64,000 bases of DNA, from assembly GCF_002119685.1 (NCBI RefSeq), contig NZ_CP021108.1, positions 3,100,001 through 3,164,000 on the forward strand, given 5' to 3'. The position numbers were made by a program, and so were the translations under genes. This document shows, piece by piece, positions 35,871-45,198 of the stretch; position 1 is the stretch's first letter, and each line of letters begins with the position of its first letter. The DNA comes from Bordetella genomosp. 8 (GTDB taxonomy: Bacteria > Pseudomonadota > Gammaproteobacteria > Burkholderiales > Burkholderiaceae_B). Below the pieces are notes generated by a model. It did not search any database, was not told the origin of the DNA, and saw only the letters and a program-made list of their open reading frames with translations.

Positions 35871-36707
35871 ATGCTGAAACGCATCGCCCTACATGTCGAA
35901 AAAGACCAGGCCTGCACGGGCCGCACCGCCGCCGCGCTCGCGCTGGCGCAGCGCTTCGAAGCGGAGCTCCTGGGCATATACATTGACTACACGTGGATGC
36001 ATTATCCCTACGGCGAAAGCATCATCCCCAGCGCCGCGTACGAAGTCATGCAGCAGCAGGCCAGGCAGGAGCATGACGGTTGCCACCGGCAGTTCGAGCG
36101 GTGCGCGGCCGACAGCGGCGTTACGGCGCAGTGGCGCAATCCCGGCGGCCGCCCCGACGAAGTCCTGCCCCTGCATGCCCGTTGCGCGGACCTGCTGGTG
36201 CTGAGCCAGGCCCACGAACGCGAGACCGACTCCATCGTCGATCCGTACATGGTGGAAAACGTCATCATGTACGCCGGCCGGCCGGTGCTGGTGGTGCCCT
36301 ACGCCGGCGAATACGTCAGCATCGGCAACCGCATCCTGGTGTGCTGGGACGGCGGCCGCGAAGCGGCGCGCGCCCTGGCGGACGCCGCGCCTTTCCTCGA
36401 GCGCGCGGAAGAAGTCTGCGTACTGACGCTGGACCCCGACTCGGAAGGCATGCGGGACCGCGTCACGGTCCCGGGCGACCTGCAGGCCTGGTTCCGCGCG
36501 CAGGGCTACGCCGAGCCCCGGTCATTGACGCGCGAAACCGCCGGACTCGGCTACGGCAACGCCATCCTGAACGCCGCATCCGACCACAGCTGCGACCTGA
36601 TCGTCATGGGACTCTACGGACACAGCCGGATGCGCGAATGGGTACTGGGCGGCGCTTCCCGGGACATGCTGGACGCCATGACCGTGCCGGTGCTGTTCTC
36701 GCACTGA
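35871..36707 (+). CDS. Tandem-domain universal stress protein
   Basis: A 278-residue protein with two Usp domains. The N-terminal half (MLKRIALHVEKDQ...) lacks the full nucleotide signature, whereas the C-terminal half carries LIVMGLYGHSRMREWVLGGASRD, close to G-x2-G-x9-G-S. GAGAACCATC precedes the ATG. Tandem Usps with one active half are common in betaproteobacteria. The upstream FNR site suggests low-oxygen induction. It stands between the two-component kinase gene and a convergent deacetylase gene. Confidence 0.88.
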   Translation: MLKRIALHVEKDQACTGRTAAALALAQRFEAELLGIYIDYTWMHYPYGESIIPSAAYEVMQQQARQEHDGCHRQFERCAADSGVTAQWRNPGGRPDEVLPLHARCADLLVLSQAHERETDSIVDPYMVENVIMYAGRPVLVVPYAGEYVSIGNRILVCWDGGREAARALADAAPFLERAEEVCVLTLDPDSEGMRDRVTVPGDLQAWFRAQGYAEPRSLTRETAGLGYGNAILNAASDHSCDLIVMGLYGHSRMREWVLGGASRDMLDAMTVPVLFSH

Positions 36708-36737
36708 CATCCCGCGGGTAGCGCGGCATCCGCGCGC

Positions 36738-37649
36738 CTACTCGCGATCGGCGTATCCCGCGCTGCCGGGCACGATGCCGTCCGGCAGCGACTCGATGAA
36801 GCTGCAGATCTCGCCCGCCCTGGCCAGCCAGACCTGGTCGCGCTGTTCCATGATGTGCTCGATCACATAACGGAACTGGCGCAAGCGATGCGGCTGCCCC
36901 AGGATGAAACTGTGCAGGACGATGCTCATGACCAGGGGCCGGCGCTGGGATTCTTCCAGCATCTCGTCGAACTGGTCCAGCAGGTTCTCGCAGAACAGCT
37001 GCGACGGCGTGCGGCGCGTCACCGCCTCCAGCGAATCGTTCAGGTCGTGGGAATACGGCACCGCCAGGATGCGGCCATGCCTGGTGGTGAACCACACAGG
37101 CTGGTCGTCCAGCGGCCAGTCCATCATGTAGCGGTAACCGGCTTCCTTGAGCAGGTCCAGCGAATCGTGCGTCTGCGAAATGTAGGGCGCCAGCCACCCC
37201 ATGGGCTTGCGGCCCTCGTGCCTTTCGATGGCCGCGGTGGCTTCCTGGATGACGGCGCGCTCCTCTTCGTAGCCCATGTCCCCCTGGCGTTCGGAATTGG
37301 TGCGCCCATGGCCGACGATCTCGTCGCCGCGCGCACGAAAGGCCGCGATCATCTTCGGACAGTAGTCGTAGAGCTCGGTATTCACCAGCAGCTCCAGCGG
37401 CAGCTCGTACCTGTCGGCGAATTCCAGCAGGCGCCAGGCCCCCACCCGGTTGCCGTAGTCACGCCAGGCATAGCTGCGCGTGTTCGGCTGCGCCTGCGGC
37501 GCGCCGTAGTCGTTGCCCAGGCCTTCGCCGAAGGCGAAGTGCTCCACATTCAGCGACAGGTGCACGGCCAGCCGCTTGCCGTCGGGAAAGCTGTAGTCCG
37601 GGCGATGCGCGATAGCCGAATAGTCGTAGCGTCCGTGCGTTTTCAACAT
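36738..37649 (-). CDS. Polysaccharide deacetylase-family (PuuE-like) hydrolase
   Basis: A 303-residue NodB-fold protein. It has the metal-site region LELLVNTELYDYCPKMIAAF and DEIVGHGRTNSE, an aromatic/acid C-terminal GWLAPYISQTHDSLDLLKEAGYRYMMDWPLDDQ, and LVMSIVLHSFILG. It resembles the allantoinase-like PuuE branch more than chitin deacetylases, so it may cleave a C-N bond of a cyclic or amide compound. It lies 36 bases downstream of an MmgE/PrpD gene with the same orientation, in a presumed catabolic operon with a Bug receptor and a LysR gene. Confidence 0.83.
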   Translation of the reverse strand: MLKTHGRYDYSAIAHRPDYSFPDGKRLAVHLSLNVEHFAFGEGLGNDYGAPQAQPNTRSYAWRDYGNRVGAWRLLEFADRYELPLELLVNTELYDYCPKMIAAFRARGDEIVGHGRTNSERQGDMGYEEERAVIQEATAAIERHEGRKPMGWLAPYISQTHDSLDLLKEAGYRYMMDWPLDDQPVWFTTRHGRILAVPYSHDLNDSLEAVTRRTPSQLFCENLLDQFDEMLEESQRRPLVMSIVLHSFILGQPHRLRQFRYVIEHIMEQRDQVWLARAGEICSFIESLPDGIVPGSAGYADRE

Positions 37650-37685
37650 GGGTGAAGTCCGCCTTGCGTCAGTGGGAAAGCGGAC

Positions 37686-39041
37686 TCACAGCGCGAGCCC
37701 GGCCGAAAACTCGCCGATATCGGCGATCCGTTCGATCTGCATGCATGCTTCGTACAGGCGTTGCGTCGTGGCCTGGCCCCAGATCGGCTGGCCCAGCGCC
37801 ATGAACTTGCCTTGCAACGCCTGCTCGGTGTGGGGCCGCTCGCGCTCGCCCTTGGTCATCTCGCAGCGGCCGGTGACGGCACCCTTGCCCGCCAGGTGCA
37901 GGGTGACGTCGCAGCGCTGCCGCCCAGGATACTCCGCCGTGTAGCCGGCGTCTTCTTCCACGAAGACGCGCTGGACCAGGGCCTGCACCGCGGGATTGGC
38001 CACCGCGGCGTCGTCGAACGACGCGAGGCCCGACCGGCCGTGGTGCAGGATGGTGGCCAGCGCGAACGGCACGGAGAACCGCCCGCCGAAACTGGTGGTG
38101 ATGTCCTTGCCGTTCAGCATCGCCGCCAGCTTGTAGGCCTTGACGTCGATGCGCTCGATGTCGGCCGGGTCGATCGGGCCGCCGGCCCGCGACAGCGCGT
38201 CTTCCAGCGCGTCGATGGCGCTGTGCACGTAGCGGCCCGTGGGATGCAGCTTGAAGTAACCCATCTCCATCAGCCATTCCGCACCCAGGCCTTGCGTGAC
38301 GCGGCCTTCGTCATAGCGGTCCGAGACCACCCCGCCGCCGTACACCGAGCGCACGCCGTCGATCTCCCCCTTGAAGCCCGCCTGCGCCATCTGCACGGCG
38401 ATCTGCCCCATATAGGCGGAATGGCCCGAGTAGATATTGCGCACCGTCGAGCCTTCCAGCAGCGTATTGCGGCTGGTGGCCATGCCCATAGTGGCGGACA
38501 TGCTGATCAGCTCGCGCATCCGGGGCGGCGTCAGGCGGCGCAGCCGGCCTACCGCGACCGCCGCGCCAATGACACCATAGGTGCCATGCGGATGGATGCT
38601 CAGACGCATATCGGCGGCGCGGCTGATGCGCGACGACACCTCGTAGCCCAGGATGGTGGCGAGCAGCAGTTCGGCGCCGGATGCGCCGGTTTCCTGCGCC
38701 ACCGCCAGGGCGGCCGGCACCACCTGGATGCCGGGATGCCCCTTGGCGAACTGGTTGCCTTCGTCCAGCTCCTGCCAGCAACCGGCGCTGCCATTCAGCA
38801 GGCCCGCGTCCAGCGGGGCGGCGCGCCGGCCCGTGCCCAATACCCAGGCGCGCCCGGCCCCGGCCTGCGCCAGGTGGGCGTCGGCGAACGCCCGCATTTC
38901 CGGCAGCTGCATGCCGGACGCCACCACGGGCAGCGTATCGGCGATCACCCAGCGGCCATGCCGCAACGTGGACGCGTCCAGGTCCGCCAGACGCGTGTCG
39001 CATATGAAATCCGCCAGCCTGTCCAGGTAGTGCTGCGCCAT
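37686..39041 (-). CDS. MmgE/PrpD-family protein
   Basis: A 451-residue member of the family that includes 2-methylcitrate dehydratase and cis-aconitate decarboxylase. Recognisable parts are GTGRRAAPLDAGLLNGSAGCWQELDEGN, IHPHGTYGVIGAAVAVGRLR and HPTGRYVHSAIDAL. The true substrate is unknown. It is immediately downstream (three bases) of the Bug receptor gene and upstream of the deacetylase, so the three are likely co-transcribed to take up and break down one compound, probably a carboxylated one. Confidence 0.88.
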   Translation of the reverse strand: MAQHYLDRLADFICDTRLADLDASTLRHGRWVIADTLPVVASGMQLPEMRAFADAHLAQAGAGRAWVLGTGRRAAPLDAGLLNGSAGCWQELDEGNQFAKGHPGIQVVPAALAVAQETGASGAELLLATILGYEVSSRISRAADMRLSIHPHGTYGVIGAAVAVGRLRRLTPPRMRELISMSATMGMATSRNTLLEGSTVRNIYSGHSAYMGQIAVQMAQAGFKGEIDGVRSVYGGGVVSDRYDEGRVTQGLGAEWLMEMGYFKLHPTGRYVHSAIDALEDALSRAGGPIDPADIERIDVKAYKLAAMLNGKDITTSFGGRFSVPFALATILHHGRSGLASFDDAAVANPAVQALVQRVFVEEDAGYTAEYPGRQRCDVTLHLAGKGAVTGRCEMTKGERERPHTEQALQGKFMALGQPIWGQATTQRLYEACMQIERIADIGEFSAGLAL

Positions 39042-39044
39042 CCC

Positions 39045-40019
39045 CTACTCCACCTTGATGCCGTTGGCCTTGATGACCTCGGCCCACTTCTTCGAATCGC
39101 CGGCGATATAGCTCGCAAACTCGCCAGGCGTGCTGGTGTGCGGCAGCAGGCCGGCATCGATCAGCTGCCGGCGCACGTCCGGGTCTTTCAGCACTTCCGC
39201 CGTTTCCTTGTTGATCCGGTCGATCACCGCGGGCGGCGTCCCGACCGGCGCGAACAGGCCGTACCAGGCCACCGACTCGTAGCCGGGCACGCCGGCCTGC
39301 GCGATCGTCGGCACGTCGGGCAGGACTTCCAGGCGCTGCGAGGACGTGACGCCCAGCGCGCGCAGATGGCCGGCCTTGATCTGGGCCACCGCCGGCGCCA
39401 CCGCCGAGAACATGAAGTCGGTGTTGCCGGCGATCAGGTCCACCATGGCCGGACCGCCGCCCTTATAGGGAATGTTGGTCATGCGGGTGCCCGTCAGCGA
39501 CATGAAAAGCTGGGTCGCCATGTCATCGGACGCGCCCACGCCGGAGGAGCCGAAGTTGAGTTTGCCGGGCTTGGCCCTGGCCATGTCGATGAAGGCCGGG
39601 ACCGTGGCCGCCGGGCTGTCGGGACGCACCACCAGGACGTTGACGCCGTCGACCACCGGCGTGATCGGGGCCAGGTCCTTGATGGGGTCGAAGGGCATGT
39701 TCTTGTAGAGATAGGGCCCGATGGAGATGATGCCGGCGCTGGCCATCACGATGCTGTAGCCGTCCGGTGCCGACTTCACCACGTTCTGCGTGCCGGGAAA
39801 CCCGGCAGCCCCGGCGCGGTTCTCCACCACGATGGCCTGGCCCAGCCGCGGCCCCAGGCCCTTGGCCAGGATGCGCGCCGTGACGTCCACCGAACCGCCG
39901 GCGGCGAACGGCACCACCAGCCGGATCGAACGCGACGGCCATTCCTGGGCGATGGCGGGGGTTAACCCCGAGACCAGGCAGATGACGGCCGCCCACCCTG
40001 CGTAAAGCATACGTTTCAT
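39045..40019 (-). CDS. Bug-type (TctC) periplasmic solute-binding protein
   Basis: A 324-residue receptor of the tripartite tricarboxylate transporter family, hugely expanded in Bordetella. A signal peptide ends AIA/QEWPSR. The family core is visible in IRLVVPFAAGGSVDVTARILAKGLGPRLGQ, VVENRAGAAGFPGTQNVVKSAPDGY and the NIPYKGGGPAMVDLIAGNTDFMFSA segment. It should bind a carboxylate. No TctA/TctB membrane genes are adjacent, which is usual for orphan Bug proteins. It heads the catabolic gene set that follows. Confidence 0.93.
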   Translation of the reverse strand: MKRMLYAGWAAVICLVSGLTPAIAQEWPSRSIRLVVPFAAGGSVDVTARILAKGLGPRLGQAIVVENRAGAAGFPGTQNVVKSAPDGYSIVMASAGIISIGPYLYKNMPFDPIKDLAPITPVVDGVNVLVVRPDSPAATVPAFIDMARAKPGKLNFGSSGVGASDDMATQLFMSLTGTRMTNIPYKGGGPAMVDLIAGNTDFMFSAVAPAVAQIKAGHLRALGVTSSQRLEVLPDVPTIAQAGVPGYESVAWYGLFAPVGTPPAVIDRINKETAEVLKDPDVRRQLIDAGLLPHTSTPGEFASYIAGDSKKWAEVIKANGIKVE

Positions 40020-40118
40020 GACATCCCCTTGTTGGATTCCGCGATCCTGACGCCGCGGATGTGGGGCACTCTAACTAGCCGGTCCAGGCTTGCACAGTCA
40101 TGGAATCGTATAGGGGCA

Positions 40119-41060
40119 TCACGAAAACTGATCGGACAGGCAGGCGTCGGGCCACCGTTGCTCCTGCACCAGCGTGCGCACGCAGTGTGTCAGTACCAGG
40201 CGGGTGCACAGGGCTGCCGGCGAAAGCTCGTCGTCGGCCAGGCTGCAGAGGACGTTGACGTGGCGGTTCTGCAGGTCGTCGATCTCGCTGAGCGCGAAGC
40301 GTTCGGCCGCGTCGGGGTAGCGCCGTACCGCCGCGCTGGGTTGGATGGTGGCGCCCAGGCCCGCGTCGACCGACTCCATCAACATTGCCAGCGAATCGAT
40401 TTCCGCCACCACCATCGGCTTGACGCCGGCCCGTTGGAAGGCGGCGTCTATCTTGTTGCGCAGGCCGTGCGACTCCGTCGGCAGGATCACGGGTATGTCC
40501 TTCAAGGCGGACATTTGCGTGATCGGACCCGCCGCATGGGGGGCGCCATTGCGCGTGGACTGCACCAGGAAGAGTTTTTCTTCGATCAGCGGCTGGACGT
40601 TCCACTTGGCGGAAACGTCGACGTTGAACAGGATGGCGAAGTCCAGTTGCCGGCGCTCCAGCATGTCGGCCAGATGGCCGGACAGGCTTTCCACCATGTG
40701 CAGGCGCACGTCGGGATAGCGCTCGCGCATGGCCCGCATGAAAGGCAGCGCCAGCACCGACGCCGTGGTCGGCGCCAGTCCCACGCTGGCCGTCCCGCTC
40801 AGCCGCGCCAACTGCGCCGCGCGGCGCGCCTGTTCGGCATGGCGCAGGATCAGGCGGGCTTCCGGCAGGAATGCCAGGCCGGCCTGCGTGGCCGTAATGC
40901 CACGCGGCGTGCGGGTCAGCAGGCGCACGCTCAACTCCCCTTCCAGGCGGCTGATCTGCTGGCTGAGCGCCGATTGCACGACGCCCAGGTCCGCGGCGGC
41001 GCGGCTCATGCTGCCGACTTCGACCACTCTGACGAAATAGCGGATCTGGCGCAGCTCCAT
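40119..41060 (-). CDS. LysR-family regulator of the Bug/PrpD gene set
   Basis: A 313-residue LysR protein of the nitrogen-assimilation-control type, beginning MELRQIRYFVRVVEVGSMSRAAADLGVVQSALSQQISRLEGELSVRLLTR. A longer frame to 41120 adds non-homologous residues. It lies on the same strand, 99 bases upstream of the Bug receptor gene, and probably controls that operon. The effector is unknown. Confidence 0.88.
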   Translation of the reverse strand: MELRQIRYFVRVVEVGSMSRAAADLGVVQSALSQQISRLEGELSVRLLTRTPRGITATQAGLAFLPEARLILRHAEQARRAAQLARLSGTASVGLAPTTASVLALPFMRAMRERYPDVRLHMVESLSGHLADMLERRQLDFAILFNVDVSAKWNVQPLIEEKLFLVQSTRNGAPHAAGPITQMSALKDIPVILPTESHGLRNKIDAAFQRAGVKPMVVAEIDSLAMLMESVDAGLGATIQPSAAVRRYPDAAERFALSEIDDLQNRHVNVLCSLADDELSPAALCTRLVLTHCVRTLVQEQRWPDACLSDQFS

Positions 41061-41215
41061 GGATGGTGCTCCGGTGCGGGTGGACGTCCTGGCCACGGGG
41101 CGGCGCCGTCCGGCTGGCATCGAACCTGCCGACGGGCTGCCGGGGAGCCTGATCCTAGCAGAAGACCCGGACCCGTCATTCCCGGGCGGCTGCCGCCTGG
41201 CCCCCGGGCCTGGCG

Positions 41216-42535
41216 CTATCTCACCGGAGCGGGCTCCGCCCCCACCTCCTTGCGCACCTTGGCGACCTGATCCGCGCTGACCGCGGGTGCCTGGTTGCCC
41301 CAGCTATTGCGCACGAAGGTCACCACCGCGGCAACTTCGCCGTCGGTCAGGCGATAGTCGAAGCCGGGCATCGCGTACGCCGTGGGCGCCGACCGCGTGC
41401 CCGGCATCTGCGCGCCCTTGAGCACCAGATGAATCAAAGAAGCAGGATCCTTGCTCAAGACCGTCGAGCTCTGCGCCAGCTGCGGGAAGGTTTCCGCGTA
41501 GCCCTTGCCGCTGCTACGGTGGCAGGCCGCGCAGTTGTTCAGGAAGGTGATGGCGCCATCGCTCTTGTCGCCGCCCGTGCGCAAGGCCTGGCCCGTCGCC
41601 TCGTTGTAGGCGAGCTTGGGCGTCCCTTCCTTGCCGGCGGGCTTCAGCGTCTTCAGATAGGCCGCGATGGCGTTCAGGTCGGTATCGCTCATGTATTGCG
41701 TACTGTCCTGCACCACCTGCGCCATGCCGCCGAAAGCGGCGGAATGCGCGTTGCGGCCGCTCTTCAGGAACGCGACGATGTCTTCCTTGCTCCATCCGCC
41801 CAGTCCGCTATTGACATCGCCGCGCAGGTCCTTTGCCAGCCAACCGTCGACGACGGCGCCCGAGAGGAACGCGGGACCGTCGGCGTCGGTGGATGCCTTT
41901 TCCTGCAGCGCGAAGCCGCGCGGCGTATGGCAGGCGCTGCAGTGGCCCAGGCCCTCGACCAGATAGCGTCCGCGCAGCACCTCGGCGTCGCCGGCGGTCG
42001 CCGCCTGCTGGCCGGCGCCGGGAACCGGCCCGCTCGCGACATCCGGCGCGAACAGCCCCCTCCAGATGCCCAGGGGCCAGCGCATCGATAGCGGCCACGG
42101 AATATCTGTATCCTTGTTCCGCTGGCTGACCGGCGCGACGCCGTGCATGAAATACGCGTACAGCGCCTTGACGTCATCGGGCTGGATACGGGCGTACGAG
42201 GGATAAGGCATGGCCGGGTACAGGTTGCCGGTGCCCTTGCCCACGCCATGGCGCAAGGCGCGGTCGAAGTCCTCGTAGCTGTAGCCGCCGATGCCGGTGT
42301 CCTTGTCCGGCGTAATGTTGCTGGAATACACCGTGCCTATCGGGGTCTCGAATGGCAGGCCGCCCGCATAGGGCTTGCCGCCCGGCGCGGTGTGGCAGGC
42401 CACGCAATCGGCCGCGCGCGACAGGTACTCGCCCTGCCTGATCATTTGCGCGTCCGCATTGCCGGCCGCGGGCGCCTGGGCCCATGCATGGCTAGCCGCC
42501 AGGCTGAAGGCGGCGATGAGATATGGCTTCATCAT
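41216..42535 (-). CDS. Triheme cytochrome c subunit of a gluconate-2-dehydrogenase-type complex
   Basis: A 439-residue exported cytochrome with a signal peptide (1 to about 20, AWA/QAP) and three haem-binding motifs: CVACH at 44-48, CSACH near 198 and CAACH near 336, each with downstream Met-containing loops. This matches the cytochrome subunit of membrane alcohol, gluconate or fructose dehydrogenases, which passes electrons from the flavoprotein to ubiquinone. It is downstream of and 12 bases from the flavoprotein gene, completing a three-gene operon. Confidence 0.93.
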   Translation of the reverse strand: MMKPYLIAAFSLAASHAWAQAPAAGNADAQMIRQGEYLSRAADCVACHTAPGGKPYAGGLPFETPIGTVYSSNITPDKDTGIGGYSYEDFDRALRHGVGKGTGNLYPAMPYPSYARIQPDDVKALYAYFMHGVAPVSQRNKDTDIPWPLSMRWPLGIWRGLFAPDVASGPVPGAGQQAATAGDAEVLRGRYLVEGLGHCSACHTPRGFALQEKASTDADGPAFLSGAVVDGWLAKDLRGDVNSGLGGWSKEDIVAFLKSGRNAHSAAFGGMAQVVQDSTQYMSDTDLNAIAAYLKTLKPAGKEGTPKLAYNEATGQALRTGGDKSDGAITFLNNCAACHRSSGKGYAETFPQLAQSSTVLSKDPASLIHLVLKGAQMPGTRSAPTAYAMPGFDYRLTDGEVAAVVTFVRNSWGNQAPAVSADQVAKVRKEVGAEPAPVR

Positions 42536-42547
42536 GTCGACCCCTCC

Positions 42548-44323
42548 TTACGCCTGCACCAGTGGGCCGGGATTCTTCAGGTATTGCTCGCGGATATGAT
42601 GGGCCGACCAGTAGGCCAGCGCCGCCACCACGCCGGTCGGGTTGTAGCCCATGTTCTGCGGGAACAGGCAGGCGCCCATCACGAAGACGTTGGGAACGTC
42701 CCAGCTTTGCAGATACCGGTTGACCACGCTTTCCTTGGGATTGGTTCCCATGATCGCGCCGCCCGTGTTGTGCGTGCTCTGGTAGACGCGGGTGTCGTAG
42801 TGCGAACCCTTCTTGCGCACCGCGACGAAGTGCTTTTCGGGGTTCATGGCCTTGGCGACTTCGTCCATACGCTTGCCGAGGTAGTCGATCGTATCGAACT
42901 CGTTGTCATGCCAGTCGAAGGTCATGCGCAACAGCGGTTGGCCGAACGCATCCTTGTAGGTCGGATCCAGCGACAGATATGCATCGCGGTAGGACATCAC
43001 CGATCCCGAAATGCCGATGCTCATATAACGCTGGTAGGTATCCTGCACGGCCGCCTTCCAGCCGCTGCCCCAGCGCGGCGCGCCGGGCATGGTGGGCGTC
43101 TGCGCGATGGGCCGGCCGCCATAGCGGATATGCCGGATCGACGCGCCGCCAACGAAGCCCAGCGGACCGTGATCGAACTGGTCGCCATTCAGGTCGTCCA
43201 TCGACACGCCGCCCGCCCCGGTGCCGACGAAGGGATTGAGCTGCGTGCCCTTGGGCAGCAGGACATTGACCGAGCCGTTGTTCTGATACGCGTAGTTCTT
43301 GCCCACCGTACCTTCGTTGGTGACGGGATCGTACGGCTTGCCGATGCCCGACAGCAGCAGCAGGCGCACGTTGTGCATCTGGTACGCGGTCAGGATCACC
43401 AGATCGGCGGGCTGCTCGACCTCCCGTCCCTGCGGGTCGATATAGACGACGCCCGTCGCCTTCTTGCCCGAGGAATCCAGCGTGACCTTGAGCACGTGCG
43501 AATTCGCGCGCAGTTCGAAATTCGGTTTCTTCAGCAGGACGGGCAGGATGGTGGTCTGCGGCGACGCCTTGGCGTACATATAGCAGCCGTAGTTCTCGCA
43601 GAAACCGCAGAAATTACAGGGCCCCAGCCGCACGCCGTAGGGATTGGTGTACGGCTCGGACGCATTGGCGGCCGGCGCCGGATAGGGATGGAAGCCGACA
43701 TCGCGCGCCGCCTTCTCGAATAGCTGGGCGCCCAGGGTGTTGGGCAGCGGCGGCACCGGATACTCCTTGCTGCGCGGACCTTCGAGGGGATTCCCCCCGG
43801 GTACGATCTTGCCCTGCAGGTTGCCCGCCTTGCCCGACGTGCCGCACACGTACTCGAACTGGGTGAAGAACGGTTCCAGTTCCTCGTAGGTCACGCCGAA
43901 ATCCTGGATCGTCATGTTCTCCGGAATGAACTTCTTGCCGTAGCGTTCCTCGTAGCGCGTGCGCAGCTGCAATTCCTCGGGCAGTGCACGGTAGTGCATG
44001 CCGTTCCAATGGAAGCCCGCGCCGCCCACGCCGTTGCCCAACAGGAAGGAACCGTGTTGCCGATAGGGCACCGCAAGGTCATTCACGCCGTGGCGTATGG
44101 TCACGGTTTCCTTGGCCAGTTCCTGATAAAGCTTGCCGCGTATTGAGTACGCCAGTTCGTCGATCACCTTCGGGTATTGCGCGTCGGTCGGCGTATCCCG
44201 CATGGGGCCGCGCTCCAGCGCCAGGACGTTGAGGCCGGCGTCCGTCAGCTCCTGTCCCATGATCGCGCCGGTCCAGCCGAATCCGACCAGCACCACATCG
44301 ACTTTATCTCGCTTGATCGCCAT
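42548..44323 (-). CDS. GMC flavoprotein subunit of a gluconate-2-dehydrogenase-type complex
   Basis: A 591-residue GMC oxidoreductase. The FAD Rossmann motif VGFGWTG (G14, G16, G19) follows a short N-terminus, and C-terminal THNTGGAIMG carries the catalytic histidine region; NPTGVVAALAYWSA closes the flavin site. It lacks its own signal peptide, as usual for this family, and would be carried out through the Tat path by the small subunit. The substrate could be gluconate, 2-ketogluconate or another sugar acid or alcohol. It overlaps nothing but is three bases from the small-subunit gene. Confidence 0.93.
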   Translation of the reverse strand: MAIKRDKVDVVLVGFGWTGAIMGQELTDAGLNVLALERGPMRDTPTDAQYPKVIDELAYSIRGKLYQELAKETVTIRHGVNDLAVPYRQHGSFLLGNGVGGAGFHWNGMHYRALPEELQLRTRYEERYGKKFIPENMTIQDFGVTYEELEPFFTQFEYVCGTSGKAGNLQGKIVPGGNPLEGPRSKEYPVPPLPNTLGAQLFEKAARDVGFHPYPAPAANASEPYTNPYGVRLGPCNFCGFCENYGCYMYAKASPQTTILPVLLKKPNFELRANSHVLKVTLDSSGKKATGVVYIDPQGREVEQPADLVILTAYQMHNVRLLLLSGIGKPYDPVTNEGTVGKNYAYQNNGSVNVLLPKGTQLNPFVGTGAGGVSMDDLNGDQFDHGPLGFVGGASIRHIRYGGRPIAQTPTMPGAPRWGSGWKAAVQDTYQRYMSIGISGSVMSYRDAYLSLDPTYKDAFGQPLLRMTFDWHDNEFDTIDYLGKRMDEVAKAMNPEKHFVAVRKKGSHYDTRVYQSTHNTGGAIMGTNPKESVVNRYLQSWDVPNVFVMGACLFPQNMGYNPTGVVAALAYWSAHHIREQYLKNPGPLVQA

Positions 44324-44326
44324 CGC

Positions 44327-45061
44327 TCAGCCCTTTTCTCCGGAGATGGACACAGGCCCGTACGGGTACTTGGCGTTGGGCTGGTCGGTCCAGTCCGCGA
44401 AGTCCGCGCGGGCGCCCGGGAAACCCACCATCTTCCACCCTGCCATCTGCTTGTTTCCGCCGTAGATGGGATCGGCGAAATAGCCTTCCTTGGTGTTGGA
44501 AAGCAGGAAATTGAAGAAGGTGCGGGACGGCACGTCGTCGAATGCGATCTTGCCCGAGTCGAGATCCTTCAGGATCTGCTCCTGCAGCGGCTTGTCCAGG
44601 TCGGCATAGGCCTTGCCGTGCTGCTGCTTGCACCAAGCATCGCACGCGGCGATACCGTGGCGATAGACGTCGCGCGGCGTCTGGTTGATCTGGTAGCCCA
44701 GCTCGGGCACGACGTCGGGATGAAACGGGCCTTGCATGTACCACAACTGGCCGTGGCCCCATGGGGTTTCCATCTGCCGGTCGATGAATTCCGGAACCCC
44801 TGCCTGGATGGCGCCGGCCCCGTACTGGTCCGCGGGAATCAGGTGATCCACCGCGGCGGTGACGAATTTCCATTCCGCGTCAGTGAAGTACGTCGGGCTG
44901 TAGGGCTTGGGGGGATGCGCGTCCGCCGCCGTGGCGGTCTGCGCCGGCTGATTGGTGCAGCCAGTTTGGCTGACCGCGGCGCCAGCGGCCAACGTCGAGG
45001 CCGGGACGATGGCCAACACCTGCTGCAGGAAACGCCTGCGGGGCTCTCGCTCTTGTGTCAT
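44327..45061 (-). CDS. Small (subunit 3) protein of the gluconate-2-dehydrogenase-type complex, Tat signal
   Basis: A 244-residue gluconate 2-dehydrogenase subunit 3. The start MTQEREPRRRFLQQVLA contains a Tat motif (RRRFLQ) followed by a hydrophobic stretch and a Cys (QTGC) that might be lipidated. The rest matches the family (FFTDAEWKFVTAAVDHLIPADQYGPGA; VSREFFNFLLSNTKEGYFADPIYGGN). It should help fold and export the flavoprotein. It is the first gene of the operon; the start at 45061 was preferred over an in-frame ATG at 45094. Confidence 0.9.
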   Translation of the reverse strand: MTQEREPRRRFLQQVLAIVPASTLAAGAAVSQTGCTNQPAQTATAADAHPPKPYSPTYFTDAEWKFVTAAVDHLIPADQYGAGAIQAGVPEFIDRQMETPWGHGQLWYMQGPFHPDVVPELGYQINQTPRDVYRHGIAACDAWCKQQHGKAYADLDKPLQEQILKDLDSGKIAFDDVPSRTFFNFLLSNTKEGYFADPIYGGNKQMAGWKMVGFPGARADFADWTDQPNAKYPYGPVSISGEKG

Positions 45062-45148
45062 GTCGCTTCTCCGTGGGAACCGGTGGCGAAACAACCTCTA
45101 AGAGACAACCGTGCGGGCCGTATTTCGCCGGAGCCGGACCCGGCACTT

Positions 45149-45159
45149 ATATCAGATAT
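45149..45159. promoter_or_regulatory. Short palindrome upstream of the dehydrogenase operon
   Basis: ATATC-A-GATAT forms a perfect 5-1-5 palindrome in the AT-rich promoter region 88-98 bases before the small-subunit gene. It may be an operator or part of the promoter; nothing more can be said. Confidence 0.25.
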
Positions 45160-45198
45160 CTCCTTTATAGGGACTTAACGCAGGGCTGGCATGGCTAC